64,000 nt of DNA from Novosphingobium sp. UBA6272 (GTDB taxonomy: Bacteria > Pseudomonadota > Alphaproteobacteria > Sphingomonadales > Sphingomonadaceae): assembly GCF_002440635.1 (NCBI RefSeq), contig NZ_DJUW01000033.1, positions 62,001-126,000 on the forward strand. The letters are read 5' to 3'. A model generated the notes under the pieces. It had not been told where the DNA came from. It did no database searches and saw only the letters and a program-made list of their open reading frames with translations. Positions 36,354 to 45,899 of this stretch are shown piece after piece; position 1 is the first letter of the stretch; every line of letters begins with the position of its first letter. The translations under genes were made by a program, and so were the position numbers.

Positions 36354-37718
36354 GTGACACGCCCCTTGCGCTTCCGCCTTACCCGTCTTCACAGCTATGC
36401 CCTCTCCGCCGCTGCCCTTGCCCTGTGCGCGCCGGTTGTGGTCGCCGCACAGGATGTGCCGCCCACCCAGGGCGGCAATCTGGCCCTGCCCGACAACCCC
36501 GTGATTTTCGGCAAGAACGATCCCAATGTCCGCAAGGCCACCGTGATCATCAACGGCGAAGTGATCACCGGCACCGATATCGACCAGCGCGTCGCGCTGA
36601 TCGTCGCGGCCAGCGGCGGCAAGATCGGTGAAGAGGAACTGGGCCGCTTGCGCCAGCAGGTGCTGCGTAATCTGATGGACGAAACGCTCCAGATTCAGGA
36701 AGCCCGGGCCCAGGACATGGCAGTCGATGAGGCCGAGGTCGATGCGAGCTATGAGCGGATCGCCCGGCAGAACTTCGGCCAGGACCCCAAGCAGCTCGAT
36801 GCCTATCTGGCCAAGATCGGATCCTCGCCCAATTCACTGAAGCGCCAGATCCGTGGCGAACTTTCGTGGCAGCGGCTGCTGCGCCGCAATGTTACCCCGT
36901 TCGTCAATGTTTCCGAGGACGAGGTTCGCGAAAACATCACCCGCCAGGAAGCCGCGCGCGGCAGCGAAGAATACCGGGTTGGCGAAATCTTCCTTTCGGC
37001 CAATCCCGAAAACCGCGACGCCGTGATGCAGAACGCGATGAAGATCGTCGAACAGCTGCAAAAGGGCGGCAGCTTTGTCGGCTATGCCCGGCAATTCTCA
37101 GAAGCTTCGACCGCTTCAGTCGGCGGCGATCTCGGCTGGATTCGCGCTGGCGTTCTCCCGCCGGAGCTCGATCCGGTGGTCCAGACGCTCCAGCCTGGCC
37201 AGCTCGCTGGCCCGATCGAAGTACGCGGCGGGTTCTCGATCGTGGTGCTGATCGACAAGCGCAAGGTGCTGACCGCCGATCCGCGCGATGCCACGCTCAA
37301 CCTCAAGCAGATCGCGATCAGCTTCCCGGCCGGAACCACCGAAGCCCAAGCTACAGCCCGGGCCCAGGATTTCGCCGCCAAGATCAAGGCCGCCAAGGGC
37401 TGCGCCGCCGCCGATGCGATAGCTGGTCAGCTTGGCGCCGAAGTGGTCAACAACGAGGCGATCAAGGCGCGCGACCTGCCGGGGCCGTTGCAGGAACTGG
37501 TCCTCGGCCTGCAACTGGGTGAAACCACCCCGCCGTTCGGTTCGATCCAGGACGGAGTCCGGGTGCTGATGCTGTGCGGCCGCGATGATCCCAAGGCTGG
37601 TGGCTCAGTCAACTTCGAAGAAGTTCAGGCCCAGCTTGAGGATGAGCGGATCAACCGGCGCGCCCAGACCTACATGCGCGACCTTCGCCGCGATGCGGTG
37701 ATCGATTACGGCGACTGA
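36354..37718 (+). CDS. surA: Periplasmic peptidyl-prolyl isomerase/chaperone SurA
   Basis: SurA escorts unfolded outer-membrane proteins, including LptD, to the BAM complex. The 454-residue protein starts at GTG 36354, has a Sec signal (to about residue 33, VVVAAQ) and a SurA N-domain with ATVIINGEVITGTDIDQRVAL. A parvulin-type domain follows (RVGEIFLSANPENR, then FSEASTASVGGDLGWIRAGVLPPEL), with a second, weaker repeat. It lies between lptD and pdxA as in many proteobacteria. Confidence 0.93.
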   Translation: MTRPLRFRLTRLHSYALSAAALALCAPVVVAAQDVPPTQGGNLALPDNPVIFGKNDPNVRKATVIINGEVITGTDIDQRVALIVAASGGKIGEEELGRLRQQVLRNLMDETLQIQEARAQDMAVDEAEVDASYERIARQNFGQDPKQLDAYLAKIGSSPNSLKRQIRGELSWQRLLRRNVTPFVNVSEDEVRENITRQEAARGSEEYRVGEIFLSANPENRDAVMQNAMKIVEQLQKGGSFVGYARQFSEASTASVGGDLGWIRAGVLPPELDPVVQTLQPGQLAGPIEVRGGFSIVVLIDKRKVLTADPRDATLNLKQIAISFPAGTTEAQATARAQDFAAKIKAAKGCAAADAIAGQLGAEVVNNEAIKARDLPGPLQELVLGLQLGETTPPFGSIQDGVRVLMLCGRDDPKAGGSVNFEEVQAQLEDERINRRAQTYMRDLRRDAVIDYGD

Positions 37719-37725
37719 TCTGGCG

Positions 37726-38739
37726 ATGGAGGGGGCGCCGCTCGCGGTATCGCTGGGCGACCCCGCCGGAGTCGGCCCCGAATTGATCGCGGCGGCCTGG
37801 GCCGCGCGTCACACGCATGGACTAATGCCGTTTCTGGTCACCGGTGGGCCCGAAATCCTGCGCGCCGCTGCCAAGCGGCGGGGGTTGCAGGTTCCGGTGC
37901 GGGCCGTCTTCCATCCGCATGAAGCGCTCGATTGCTTCGATCATGCCCTGCCGGTGCTCGACGGAGCCGATGGAGACTATCGGCCGGGTGAACCGGACCG
38001 TGATGGTGCCGCGCTGGCCTTGGCCAGCCTGCGCGAAGCGACCGGGCTGGCCCGGGCCGGTGAAGTGGCCGGCATTGTCACGGCCCCGGTATCCAAGGCG
38101 CGTCTGGCCGAAGTCGGCTTCGAACATCCTGGCCAGACCGAATTCGTGGCCTATGCCTGCGGTTATGCCCCCGGTGATGCGGTGATGATGCTGGCCGGAC
38201 CACAGCTGCGCGCGGTGCCTCTGACGGTCCACATTGCCTTGTCCGAAGTGCCAGGGCAGCTGAACTCGGCGCTGATCGAGCGCAAGGCCCGGATTGTCGC
38301 CATGGCCCTGATCCGCGACTTCGGGATCGCCAATCCGCGCATCGCGATTGCCGGGCTCAACCCTCATGCCGGTGAGGAAGGCCGCATGGGGGATGAGGAA
38401 GCGCGGATCATCGCCCCCGCGATTGCGCATCTGCTGGCCGAGGGCCTGGCCGTAACCGGGCCGCATCCGCCCGACGCGCTGTTCACCGCCCGTGCGCGCA
38501 AAACCTACGACGTGGCGTTGTGCATGTACCATGATCAGGCGCTGATCCCGCTCAAGGCACTCGATTTCGATGAAGGGGTCAATGTCACCCTGGGCCTGCC
38601 GGTGGTCCGCACCAGCCCCGATCACGGCACCGCATTTGCCATTGCCGGGACCGGCCGGGCCGATCCCGGGGCTATGATCGCGGCGATCCGGATGGCCGGA
38701 GACTGCGCCTTGCGGCGGCTTGGGCTTTACGATGACTGA
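37726..38739 (+). CDS. pdxA: 4-hydroxythreonine-4-phosphate dehydrogenase
   Basis: PdxA oxidises 4-phosphohydroxythreonine in deoxyxylulose-5-phosphate-dependent pyridoxal phosphate synthesis. The 337-residue protein has [32 protein letters not shown] and [14 protein letters not shown], containing the metal-binding His/Asp residues. It starts 7 bases after the surA stop and overlaps rsmA by 8 bases. The PLP it helps make is needed by the three aminotransferases nearby, though that is coincidence rather than evidence. Confidence 0.95.
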   Translation: MEGAPLAVSLGDPAGVGPELIAAAWAARHTHGLMPFLVTGGPEILRAAAKRRGLQVPVRAVFHPHEALDCFDHALPVLDGADGDYRPGEPDRDGAALALASLREATGLARAGEVAGIVTAPVSKARLAEVGFEHPGQTEFVAYACGYAPGDAVMMLAGPQLRAVPLTVHIALSEVPGQLNSALIERKARIVAMALIRDFGIANPRIAIAGLNPHAGEEGRMGDEEARIIAPAIAHLLAEGLAVTGPHPPDALFTARARKTYDVALCMYHDQALIPLKALDFDEGVNVTLGLPVVRTSPDHGTAFAIAGTGRADPGAMIAAIRMAGDCALRRLGLYDD

Positions 38740-39544
38740 TCTTCCGCCGCTGCGCGAAGTGATCAATCGCCATGGGCTGTTCGCCAGCAAGGCGCTGGGC
38801 CAGAATTTCCTGTTCGACGAGCAACTGCTCGATCGGATTGCCGCGATCCCGGGCAAGCTACAGGGTCAGCAGGTGTTGGAGGTCGGCCCCGGACCGGGCG
38901 GCCTGACCCGCGCCTTGCTGCGTGCCGGGGCGCAGGTTACCGCAGTCGAGATGGACCGGCGCTGCCTGCCCGCGCTGGCCGAGCTGGACGAGGCCTTTCC
39001 GGGCCAGCTGCGGGTGATCCACGGCGATGCCACAAAGGTCGCCCACGGCATCGAGGGCCCGTTCCACATCGTTGCCAACCTGCCCTACAACGTCGGCACC
39101 GCGCTGTTCACCGGCTGGCTGGGCGGCGAAAGCTGGCCGCCGCAATGGGCCTCGCTGACGCTGATGTTCCAGCTTGAGGTGGCCAATCGGATCGTCGCCG
39201 AGGCCGGCAGCGATGCCTATGGCCGGCTGGCGGTGCTGGCGCAGTGGCGGTCAGAGGCGCGGCTGGCGATGAAGGTCCACCGCAGCGCCTTTACGCCGCC
39301 GCCCAAGGTAATGAGCGCGATCATTCATGTTACTCCGGCGGCGATGCCGGAAGGCGTATCGGCGCGGATGCTCGAACGGGTGACCGAGGCAGCCTTTGGC
39401 CAGCGCCGCAAGATGCTGCGGCAAAGCCTGAAGGGGCTGCCCGGCGCGCTCGCCGCGCTGGATCAGCTCGGCATCGATCCGCAGCGCCGCGCCGAAACGC
39501 TGACCGTGGCCGAGTTCGTCAGCGTGGCCCGCGCGCTCAGTTAG
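38732..39544 (+). CDS. rsmA: 16S rRNA (adenine1518/1519-N6)-dimethyltransferase
   Basis: RsmA (KsgA) dimethylates two adenines in the 3' hairpin of 16S rRNA. The 270-residue protein has [12 protein letters not shown], the SAM site [16 protein letters not shown] and the catalytic [12 protein letters not shown] use ATG 38732, inside the end of pdxA, as the family start. The stop overlaps the convergent aminotransferase stop by 4 bases. Confidence 0.96.
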   Translation: MTDLPPLREVINRHGLFASKALGQNFLFDEQLLDRIAAIPGKLQGQQVLEVGPGPGGLTRALLRAGAQVTAVEMDRRCLPALAELDEAFPGQLRVIHGDATKVAHGIEGPFHIVANLPYNVGTALFTGWLGGESWPPQWASLTLMFQLEVANRIVAEAGSDAYGRLAVLAQWRSEARLAMKVHRSAFTPPPKVMSAIIHVTPAAMPEGVSARMLERVTEAAFGQRRKMLRQSLKGLPGALAALDQLGIDPQRRAETLTVAEFVSVARALS

Positions 39545-40854
39545 TCGATCGTCGCCAGCACTTCGCGGATCTTCCCGAAGATCTCATCGATGTGGCTTTT
39601 CTCGAGGATCAGCGGCGGGGACAGTGCGATGATATCCCCGGTGACGCGGATCAGCAGGCCCTGATCGAAAGCCCGGTGGAAGGCTTCCATCGCCCGCTTG
39701 GTCGGGGCGCCCGGGCGCGGTTCCAGTTCGATCCCGCCGATCAGGCCGATATTGCGGCAATCGATCACGTGGCGCGCGTCCTTCAGCGAATGAACCGCGT
39801 CGCCCCAATAGCTCTCCAGCTCGATCGCCCGTTCGAACAGCCCTTCGGCGGCATAGAGATCGAGCGCGGCGCAGGCCGCAGCCGCCGCCAGCGGGTGGCC
39901 CGAATAGGTATAGCCGTGGAACAGCTCGATCCCCGGCCCGGCATTGCCGACCACGGTCTCGTAGATCTCGCGCCGCACCGCGACCGCGCCCATCGGCACC
40001 GTGGCATTGGTGAGCCCCTTGGCCATCGTGATCAGGTCCGGCGTGACCCCGAAGCGCTCGCTGGCGGTGGCCTTGCCGACCCGGCCGAAAGCGGTGATCA
40101 CTTCATCGAAGATCAGCAGGATATCGTGGCGATCGCAGATTTCGCGCAGCCGCTGCAGATAACCCTGCGGCGGGATCAGCACCCCGGTGGAGCCCGCCAC
40201 CGGCTCGACAATGACCGCCGCGATGGTATCGGCCCCGTGCAGCGCAACAATCCGCTCCAGATCGTCGGCCAGCTCCGCGCCATGCTCGGGCAGGCCCCGG
40301 CTGAAGGCATTGCGGGCGAGATCGTGCGTGTGGCGCATGTGATCGACCCCGGCCAGGAGCGTCCCGAACTGACGGCGGTTGGTGACGATCCCGCCGACTG
40401 AGATGCCGCCGAAGCCAACCCCGTGATAGCCGCGCTCACGCCCGATCAGGCGGGTCCGGCTGCCCTGCCCGCGCGAACGCTGATAAGCGAGCGCGATCTT
40501 GAGCGCGGTATCGACGCTTTCCGATCCCGAATTGGTAAAGAAGATCCGGTCCAGCCCTTCCGGCATCAGCAGCGCCAGCCGCGACGCCGCTTCGAAGGCC
40601 TTGGGATGGGCAAGCTGGAAAGTCGGAGCAAAGTCGAGCTCGCCGGCCATAGCCCGGATCGCCTCGACAATCGGCGCGCGGCAGTGCCCGGCGTTGCTGC
40701 ACCACAGCCCGCCCGTGGCATCGAGGACCTTGTGCCCGGCGGTAGCGGTGTAATGCATGCCCTGTGCCGAAGCGAACATCCGCGGCTGGGCCTTGAACCC
40801 GCGGTTATCGGTGAATGGCATCCAGAAAGCGGAAAGGTCGTTACCCTGTGACAT
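39541..40854 (-). CDS. Class III omega-aminotransferase (beta-alanine:pyruvate-like)
   Basis: A 437-residue PLP enzyme moving an amino group from an omega-amine to pyruvate or another keto acid. It has [39 protein letters not shown], the pyridine-binding Asp in [11 protein letters not shown] and the Schiff-base Lys in ITMAKGLTN. It resembles beta-alanine:pyruvate and related omega-aminotransferases; the substrate could be beta-alanine, GABA or a monoamine from polyamine breakdown. The LysR-type palindrome at 40930-40948 is 76 bases upstream, tying it to the amine locus. Confidence 0.9.
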   Translation of the reverse strand: MSQGNDLSAFWMPFTDNRGFKAQPRMFASAQGMHYTATAGHKVLDATGGLWCSNAGHCRAPIVEAIRAMAGELDFAPTFQLAHPKAFEAASRLALLMPEGLDRIFFTNSGSESVDTALKIALAYQRSRGQGSRTRLIGRERGYHGVGFGGISVGGIVTNRRQFGTLLAGVDHMRHTHDLARNAFSRGLPEHGAELADDLERIVALHGADTIAAVIVEPVAGSTGVLIPPQGYLQRLREICDRHDILLIFDEVITAFGRVGKATASERFGVTPDLITMAKGLTNATVPMGAVAVRREIYETVVGNAGPGIELFHGYTYSGHPLAAAAACAALDLYAAEGLFERAIELESYWGDAVHSLKDARHVIDCRNIGLIGGIELEPRPGAPTKRAMEAFHRAFDQGLLIRVTGDIIALSPPLILEKSHIDEIFGKIREVLATID

Positions 40855-40929
40855 GGCTACTCCGTGGCGCTGAGCATAGGTGATAGGTTGGACGGTTGAG
40901 TGAAGCTATTCGGTTCGGATCAAGCTTGC

Positions 40930-40948
40930 CTATCGGAAAAGCCGATAG
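40930..40948. promoter_or_regulatory. LysR-type operator, copy 1
   Basis: CTATCGG-N5-CCGATAG, a perfect 7-5-7 palindrome with the LysR hallmark T-N11-A. It lies 76 bases upstream of the minus-strand aminotransferase and 195 bases upstream of the divergent porin. The same motif with the same spacing is at 52489-52507, and a near-copy is at 48321-48339. Confidence 0.7.
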
Positions 40949-41143
40949 CCATAGCTCCAATAAATCCCATTGGCATTACGGGCAATTTGCCGCCATGCTG
41001 CCTTTCTGCAATGATCGGCCGGGGCCCCTTGTGGTCGCAGGCGCGGGTTGGATGGTACGAGCAATAAGCCATATCGCCCGCGTCCGACCCCGGTAAACCA
41101 GCAAGCACGATCGTTCGCGTAAAAAAGATGAGGGGACTGCAAA

Positions 41144-41866
41144 ATGAAAATTACGCATCTGCTGGCCGCCGCCGCGCTGGCCGTGCCGTTCGCCGCAATT
41201 CCGGCCGTCGCCCATGCCGAAGAAGCCGCCGCCGGGGAAGAAGCGACCCCGACCTGGGATCTGGAAGGCGAAATCGGCGTGCTGAGCGACTACCGCTTTC
41301 GCGGCATCTCGCTCTCGGGCAAGGATCCCGAAGCGACGCTTTCAGTAGGCGTGACGCACGAATCCGGCTTTTATGCCTCGGCCTGGGCATCGAACGCCGA
41401 TCTCGGCACCGGCAAGGCCGATGACCTGGAGGTTGACTGGACGGTCGGCTTTTCCAAGGACGTCGGCAACGTCAACCTCGATGTCGGTGGGATATACTAC
41501 ACCTACCTCGACAATGCCGGCTTCAACTATTTCGAAGTCTATGGCGCGGTCGGCACCAAGGTCGGCCCGGCAGACATGAAGGTCGGTGTAGCCTATGCCC
41601 CCAAGCAGGACAACCTGGGCGGCAACGACAACACCTATGTCTACATCTCGGGCGAGGCTCCGCTGGGCAAGGGACCGGTTTCGGTCCACGGCACCTTCGG
41701 GTTCGAGAACGGCGCCTTTGCCGATCACAAGAAGGACTGGCTGCTGGGCCTCAGCGTCGATCTTGGCAGCGGGCTCACCGGTTCGGTCGACTATGTCGAT
41801 ACGGCCCATTCGCTGACCACGGCCGGCGATGCGACGGTGGTAGCCTCGCTCAAGTTCGGGTTCTAA
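41144..41866 (+). CDS. TorF family putative porin
   Basis: A 240-residue outer-membrane protein with a Sec signal (to about residue 25, AVAHA) and alternating beta strands ending in a C-terminal Phe (VASLKFGF). GEIGVLSDYRFRGISLSGKDP is the TorF/Gcw_chp signature. It probably lets small amines or organic solutes through the outer membrane ahead of the catabolic genes downstream. A strong hairpin separates it from the glutamine-synthetase-like gene. Confidence 0.87.
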   Translation: MKITHLLAAAALAVPFAAIPAVAHAEEAAAGEEATPTWDLEGEIGVLSDYRFRGISLSGKDPEATLSVGVTHESGFYASAWASNADLGTGKADDLEVDWTVGFSKDVGNVNLDVGGIYYTYLDNAGFNYFEVYGAVGTKVGPADMKVGVAYAPKQDNLGGNDNTYVYISGEAPLGKGPVSVHGTFGFENGAFADHKKDWLLGLSVDLGSGLTGSVDYVDTAHSLTTAGDATVVASLKFGF

Positions 41867-41875
41867 GCTAGGATA

Positions 41876-41908
41876 GGCGGATGCCGGGTGAAGCGCCCCG
41901 CATCCGCC
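41876..41908 (+). promoter_or_regulatory. Strong intergenic hairpin between porin and ligase genes
   Basis: GGCGGATGCCGGG (41876-41888) pairs with CCCCGCATCCGCC (41896-41908) with one mismatch around a short loop. No T run follows, so it is more likely a processing or mRNA-protecting stem, or a leaky attenuator, than a full terminator. It may set a high porin/low ligase ratio. Confidence 0.55.
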
Positions 41909-41927
41909 GTTACCATCGAGACCCAAC

Positions 41928-43277
41928 ATGACCACCGACATCGCCAGCTGGATCAAGGATCGCGGGATCAGCGAGGTGGAATGCATTGTCCCGGATATCA
42001 ACGGGATCCAGCGCGGCAAGGTACTTCCGGCCGGCAAGTTCATCAAATCGGTGACTGACCGCACGCTGCGCATCCCCGGTAGCGTCTTCATCGTCACCGT
42101 CACCGGCGGCTATCCCGACGATATCGAGCATATCGTACCCGATTTCGATCCCGACCTGATCCTGGTCCCCGACGCCTCGACCATTCGCGAGGCGCCGGGC
42201 TTCAAGACGCCGACCGCCTATGTGATCTGCGACGGCTATCATGCCTCGGGCAAGGCGGTGGAGATCGCCCCGCGGCAGATCCTGAAGAAGGTGCTTTCGC
42301 TGTACGAGGCCAAGGGCTGGCAGCCGGTGATCGCGCCGGAGGCCGAATTCTATCTGGTCACCAAGAACATCGACGCGGACTTTCCGCTGGTTCCGCCGCC
42401 GGGCCGCTCGGGCCGCGCCGAAACCGCCAGCGAAGCCTTCGGGCTGGAGGCGCTGGGCGAGTTCGAAGAGATCATCGAGCAGATCTATGACTGGTGCGAA
42501 AAGGCCGAACTCAACATCGACACGATGATTCACGAGGCAGGTGCCGCCCAGCTCGAAGTGAACTTCATCCACGGCAATCCGCTGGCGCTGGCTGACCAGG
42601 TGCTGCTGTTCAAGCGGATCGTCCGCCAGGTCGCGCTGGAACACGGGGTCTATGCGACCTTCATGGCCAAGCCGATGACCGATCAGCCGGGCAGCGCCAT
42701 GCACATCCACCAGTCGGTGCTCAACATGGAGACCGGCCGGAACGTCTTTTCGACCAACAACGGCAAGGATTCGGCGCTGTTCCGCAGCCATATCGCCGGG
42801 CTGGTCCGGCTGATGCCGCAGATCCTGCCGATGGTCGCACCCAATGTGAACTCGTTCCGGCGGATGCGGCCCGATACCGCCGCCCCGATCAACGTCCACT
42901 GGGGCAGCGACAACCGTTCCTGCGGGTTCCGCGTGCCGATTTCCGAAGCCAAGGACCGCCGGGTCGAGAACCGCCTCCCGGGGGCGGATTCGAACCCCTA
43001 CCTGGCCATCGCCGCCTCGCTGATCTGCGGCTATGTCGGCATGGTAGAGCGGATGGTTCCGCCCAAGATGCTGGAAGGCAACGCCTATAACCGGGCCCGC
43101 ACGCTGCCCCGCACGCTCGAGGCTTCGCTCGACCGGTTTTACCAATGCAAGCCGGTGAAGAGCCTGCTGGGCGAAGAGTTCTTCGAAGTGTTCTGGGCGA
43201 TCAAGGACGCCGAGCTTTACGCCTACCAGTCGGTGATTTCATCGTGGGAGCGCGAACACCTGCTGCTGAAGGTTTAG
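41928..43277 (+). CDS. Glutamine synthetase-like gamma-glutamyl-amine ligase 1
   Basis: A 449-residue member of the glutamine synthetase fold, in the PuuA-type group that couples glutamate to an amine such as putrescine with ATP. Conserved metal and substrate motifs include APEAEFYL, HEAGAAQLEVNF, MHIHQS and NRSCGFRVP with the catalytic Arg. It lacks the adenylylation-site region typical of GlnA, as PuuA proteins do. It begins an operon with an FAD oxidase, an aminotransferase and a second ligase. The exact amine cannot be read from sequence. Confidence 0.9.
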   Translation: MTTDIASWIKDRGISEVECIVPDINGIQRGKVLPAGKFIKSVTDRTLRIPGSVFIVTVTGGYPDDIEHIVPDFDPDLILVPDASTIREAPGFKTPTAYVICDGYHASGKAVEIAPRQILKKVLSLYEAKGWQPVIAPEAEFYLVTKNIDADFPLVPPPGRSGRAETASEAFGLEALGEFEEIIEQIYDWCEKAELNIDTMIHEAGAAQLEVNFIHGNPLALADQVLLFKRIVRQVALEHGVYATFMAKPMTDQPGSAMHIHQSVLNMETGRNVFSTNNGKDSALFRSHIAGLVRLMPQILPMVAPNVNSFRRMRPDTAAPINVHWGSDNRSCGFRVPISEAKDRRVENRLPGADSNPYLAIAASLICGYVGMVERMVPPKMLEGNAYNRARTLPRTLEASLDRFYQCKPVKSLLGEEFFEVFWAIKDAELYAYQSVISSWEREHLLLKV

Positions 43278-43278
43278 G

Positions 43279-44550
43279 ATGCTGCCGCACGCGCCGTCTT
43301 ATTACGCGGCAACCGCCAATCCGTTTCCAGCCCAGCCCGTTTTGGCGGGTGACGAGGCCGCCGATCTGGTCGTGATCGGCGGGGGCTTTACCGGCCTGTC
43401 TGCCGCGCTGCATGCCGCAGAGGCCGGGTTCTCGGTCATGCTGCTGGAGGCCGAGCGGATCGGCTGGGGCGCTTCGGGGCGCAACGGCGGGCAGATGATC
43501 CCAGGGTTGCGCTGGGGCGCCTGCGAACTCGTCAGGCACTTCGGCGAGGATCATGCCCGCCGCCTGATCCTGCTGGCCAACAGCGCCGGGGATCTGGTCC
43601 GCGGCCGGATCAAGCAGCATGCAATCGCCTGTGACCTGCGCCACGGCCATTTTCACGCCGCTGCCAAACGCGAACACCTCGACGACATGAAGCGCGAACT
43701 CGATTGTCTGCGGCGGCTCGTCGACTATCCCTTGTCATCGATCGTCAGCGCCGGGGACGTCCGCGATTTCGTCGCCAGTCCGATCTACCATGGCGGAATG
43801 ATCGACATGAACGGCGGGCATCTCCACCCGCTCAACTATGCCCTTGGCCTGGCCGAGGCGGCGATCAAGGCTGGCGTGCGGATCTTCGAAGGCAGCCGGG
43901 TGACTGCGATCGACCATGGCAGTCCGGTCGTGGCCCGCACCGCCAAGGGCAAGGTCACCGCGCGCTATGCCGTGCTGGCCTGCGATACCGCGATGGGCGA
44001 GCTTGAGCCCCGGCTGGGCCGGATGACCATGGGCATCGCCAACTACAATGTCGCCACCGCGCCGCTGTCCGAAGCCCAGGCCAGGGCCCTGATCCCCTCG
44101 GGCGCGGCGGTGGCGGACAGCAAGTTCGTGCTCAACTATTACCGGCTATCCGCTGACAACCGGCTGATCTTCGGCGGGGGCGAGAAGTACACCCCGCGCC
44201 CGCCGGCCGATGTTGCCGGGTTCGTCCGGCGCTATCTCGAACGGGTCTTTCCGCAGCTCAAGGGCGTTCCGATCGAGCATGCCTGGGGCGGGATGGTTGG
44301 CGTCACTTTCAACCGGCTGCCGCATATGGGGCGGATCGGCAATGCGTTTTATGCCCACGGCTGGTCCGGTCACGGGGTGCTGGTGACAACGCTCGCCGGC
44401 CAGCTGATCGCCGAGGCGATGCAGGGCACCGCCGAGAGGTTCGACCTGTTCGCCCAGTTGCCGGGCCGCCCCTTCCCCGGCGGGCCGCTGCTGCGCCACC
44501 CGCTGTCGGTGCTGGGGATGCTCTATTACGCGCTGAGGGACCGGCTGTGA
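43279..44550 (+). CDS. puuB: FAD-dependent amine oxidoreductase (PuuB-like)
   Basis: A 423-residue DAO-family flavoenzyme. It has a dinucleotide-binding start (DLVVIGGGFTGLSAALHAAEAG), RIGWGASGRNGGQM and C-terminal FNRLPHMGRIGN followed by GWSGHGVLVTTLAG, all typical of gamma-glutamylputrescine oxidoreductase (PuuB). It would oxidise the glutamylated amine to an aldehyde with H2O2 release. It starts one base after the ligase stop and overlaps the next gene (GTGA). Confidence 0.88.
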   Translation: MLPHAPSYYAATANPFPAQPVLAGDEAADLVVIGGGFTGLSAALHAAEAGFSVMLLEAERIGWGASGRNGGQMIPGLRWGACELVRHFGEDHARRLILLANSAGDLVRGRIKQHAIACDLRHGHFHAAAKREHLDDMKRELDCLRRLVDYPLSSIVSAGDVRDFVASPIYHGGMIDMNGGHLHPLNYALGLAEAAIKAGVRIFEGSRVTAIDHGSPVVARTAKGKVTARYAVLACDTAMGELEPRLGRMTMGIANYNVATAPLSEAQARALIPSGAAVADSKFVLNYYRLSADNRLIFGGGEKYTPRPPADVAGFVRRYLERVFPQLKGVPIEHAWGGMVGVTFNRLPHMGRIGNAFYAHGWSGHGVLVTTLAGQLIAEAMQGTAERFDLFAQLPGRPFPGGPLLRHPLSVLGMLYYALRDRL

Positions 44551-45893
44551 TCGCTGGCGCCGCCATCGCCGCCATGCTGGCCGCCGAGCGGGAACGCTAT
44601 GGTGCCGCCAACCCGCGCTCGGCCGAGCTGGCCAAAGCGGCGGCGCGGCACTGGCACCGGGGTGTCCCGTTCCACTGGATGCTCGATTGGGACACCCCCT
44701 TCCCGCTGTTTGCTGACAAGGCGATTGGCGCGGAACTGTGGGACGTTGACGGGCACCGCTATGACGATTTCTGCCTGGGTGACACCGGATCGATGTTCGG
44801 TCATTCCCCCGCCCCGGTCGCCGCCGCATTGGCCCGGCAGGGCGCGCGGGGCCTCACCTACATGCTCCCGACCGAAGACGCGGTGGTGGTTGCGGATGAA
44901 TTGGCAAAGCGCTTCAAGCTGCCGTTCTGGCAGGTCACCAGCAGCGCCAGCGAGGCCAACCGCGCGGTGATTCGCTGGTGCCGCGGGATTACCGGGCGCA
45001 GCAAGGTGCTGGTCTTCAACGGCTGCTATCACGGCGCGGTCGACGATGTGTTCGTCGACCTGCGCGACGGCTTGCCCGAGCTGCGCTGCAGCCTGGTCGG
45101 CCAGGTCTATGATGTGCGCGAGCATACCGTGGTGATCGAATTCAACGATCTGCCCGCGCTGGAGGCCGCACTCGCCGGGGGTGATATTGCCTGCGTACTG
45201 GCCGAACCGGCGATGACCAATGTCGGCATGGTCCTGCCCGATCCCGGCCATCTGGAAGCCCTGCGCGCGCTGACCGCCCGGCATGGCACCCTGCTGGTCT
45301 GGGACGAGACGCACACGATAAGCACCGGTTACGGGGGCTATAGCGCCACATTAGGACCGCCGGGCGATATGTTCGTGCTGGGCAAGCCTGTGGCCGGCGG
45401 CGTTCCCTGTGCGGTCTATGGCTTCACCGCCGAGGTGGCCGAACGGATGGAGCGGCTCCGCGACGAAGGCGAAAAGGGCCATTCCGGGATCGGCACCACG
45501 CTATCGGCCAATGCCCTGGCGCTGGCCGCCATGCGCGCCTGCCTGACCGAAGTGATGACCCCGGCAGCCTACGATCACATGCTGCCGCTGGCGGAAAAGC
45601 TTGCCGAACAGCTGCGCGAAGTGATCGCGCGACGCGGGCTCGATTGGCACGTCACCCACATCGGCAGCCGCGGCGAGTTCATCTGTGAGGCCGAGCCGGC
45701 CCGCAACGGCACCGAGGCCCGCGCCAAGATGCACGGAGCGCTGGAACACGCGCTCCATCTGTTCCTGATCAACCGCGGCGTGCTGATCGCGCCGTTCCAC
45801 AACATGACCCTGGTCAGTCCCGCCACCACCCAGTCCCAGGTTGACCGCCTGGCCGAAGTGCTCGACGACTGCCTCAAGACGCTGATTGGATAG
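44547..45893 (+). CDS. Class III aminotransferase resembling glutamate-1-semialdehyde aminomutases
   Basis: A 448-residue PLP enzyme starting at GTG 44547, overlapping the oxidase stop by 4 bases. DTGSMFGHSPAPV, VTSSASEANRAVIRW, NGCYHGAVDD, the pyridine-binding Asp in VWDETHTIS and Lys in VLGKPVAGGVP place it close to glutamate-1-semialdehyde aminomutase and related amine aminotransferases, not to typical GABA or putrescine enzymes. Set between an amine oxidase and a second glutamyl ligase, it probably transaminates an amine or aldehyde in the same pathway rather than making heme precursors. Confidence 0.85.
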   Translation: MIAGAAIAAMLAAERERYGAANPRSAELAKAAARHWHRGVPFHWMLDWDTPFPLFADKAIGAELWDVDGHRYDDFCLGDTGSMFGHSPAPVAAALARQGARGLTYMLPTEDAVVVADELAKRFKLPFWQVTSSASEANRAVIRWCRGITGRSKVLVFNGCYHGAVDDVFVDLRDGLPELRCSLVGQVYDVREHTVVIEFNDLPALEAALAGGDIACVLAEPAMTNVGMVLPDPGHLEALRALTARHGTLLVWDETHTISTGYGGYSATLGPPGDMFVLGKPVAGGVPCAVYGFTAEVAERMERLRDEGEKGHSGIGTTLSANALALAAMRACLTEVMTPAAYDHMLPLAEKLAEQLREVIARRGLDWHVTHIGSRGEFICEAEPARNGTEARAKMHGALEHALHLFLINRGVLIAPFHNMTLVSPATTQSQVDRLAEVLDDCLKTLIG

Positions 45894-45899
45894 ATTACC

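Noticed and set aside
42980..43005. T-arm-like string (GGATTCGAACCCC) suggesting a tRNA
   Set aside because: It lies inside the ligase coding frame and has no matching acceptor, D or anticodon stems.
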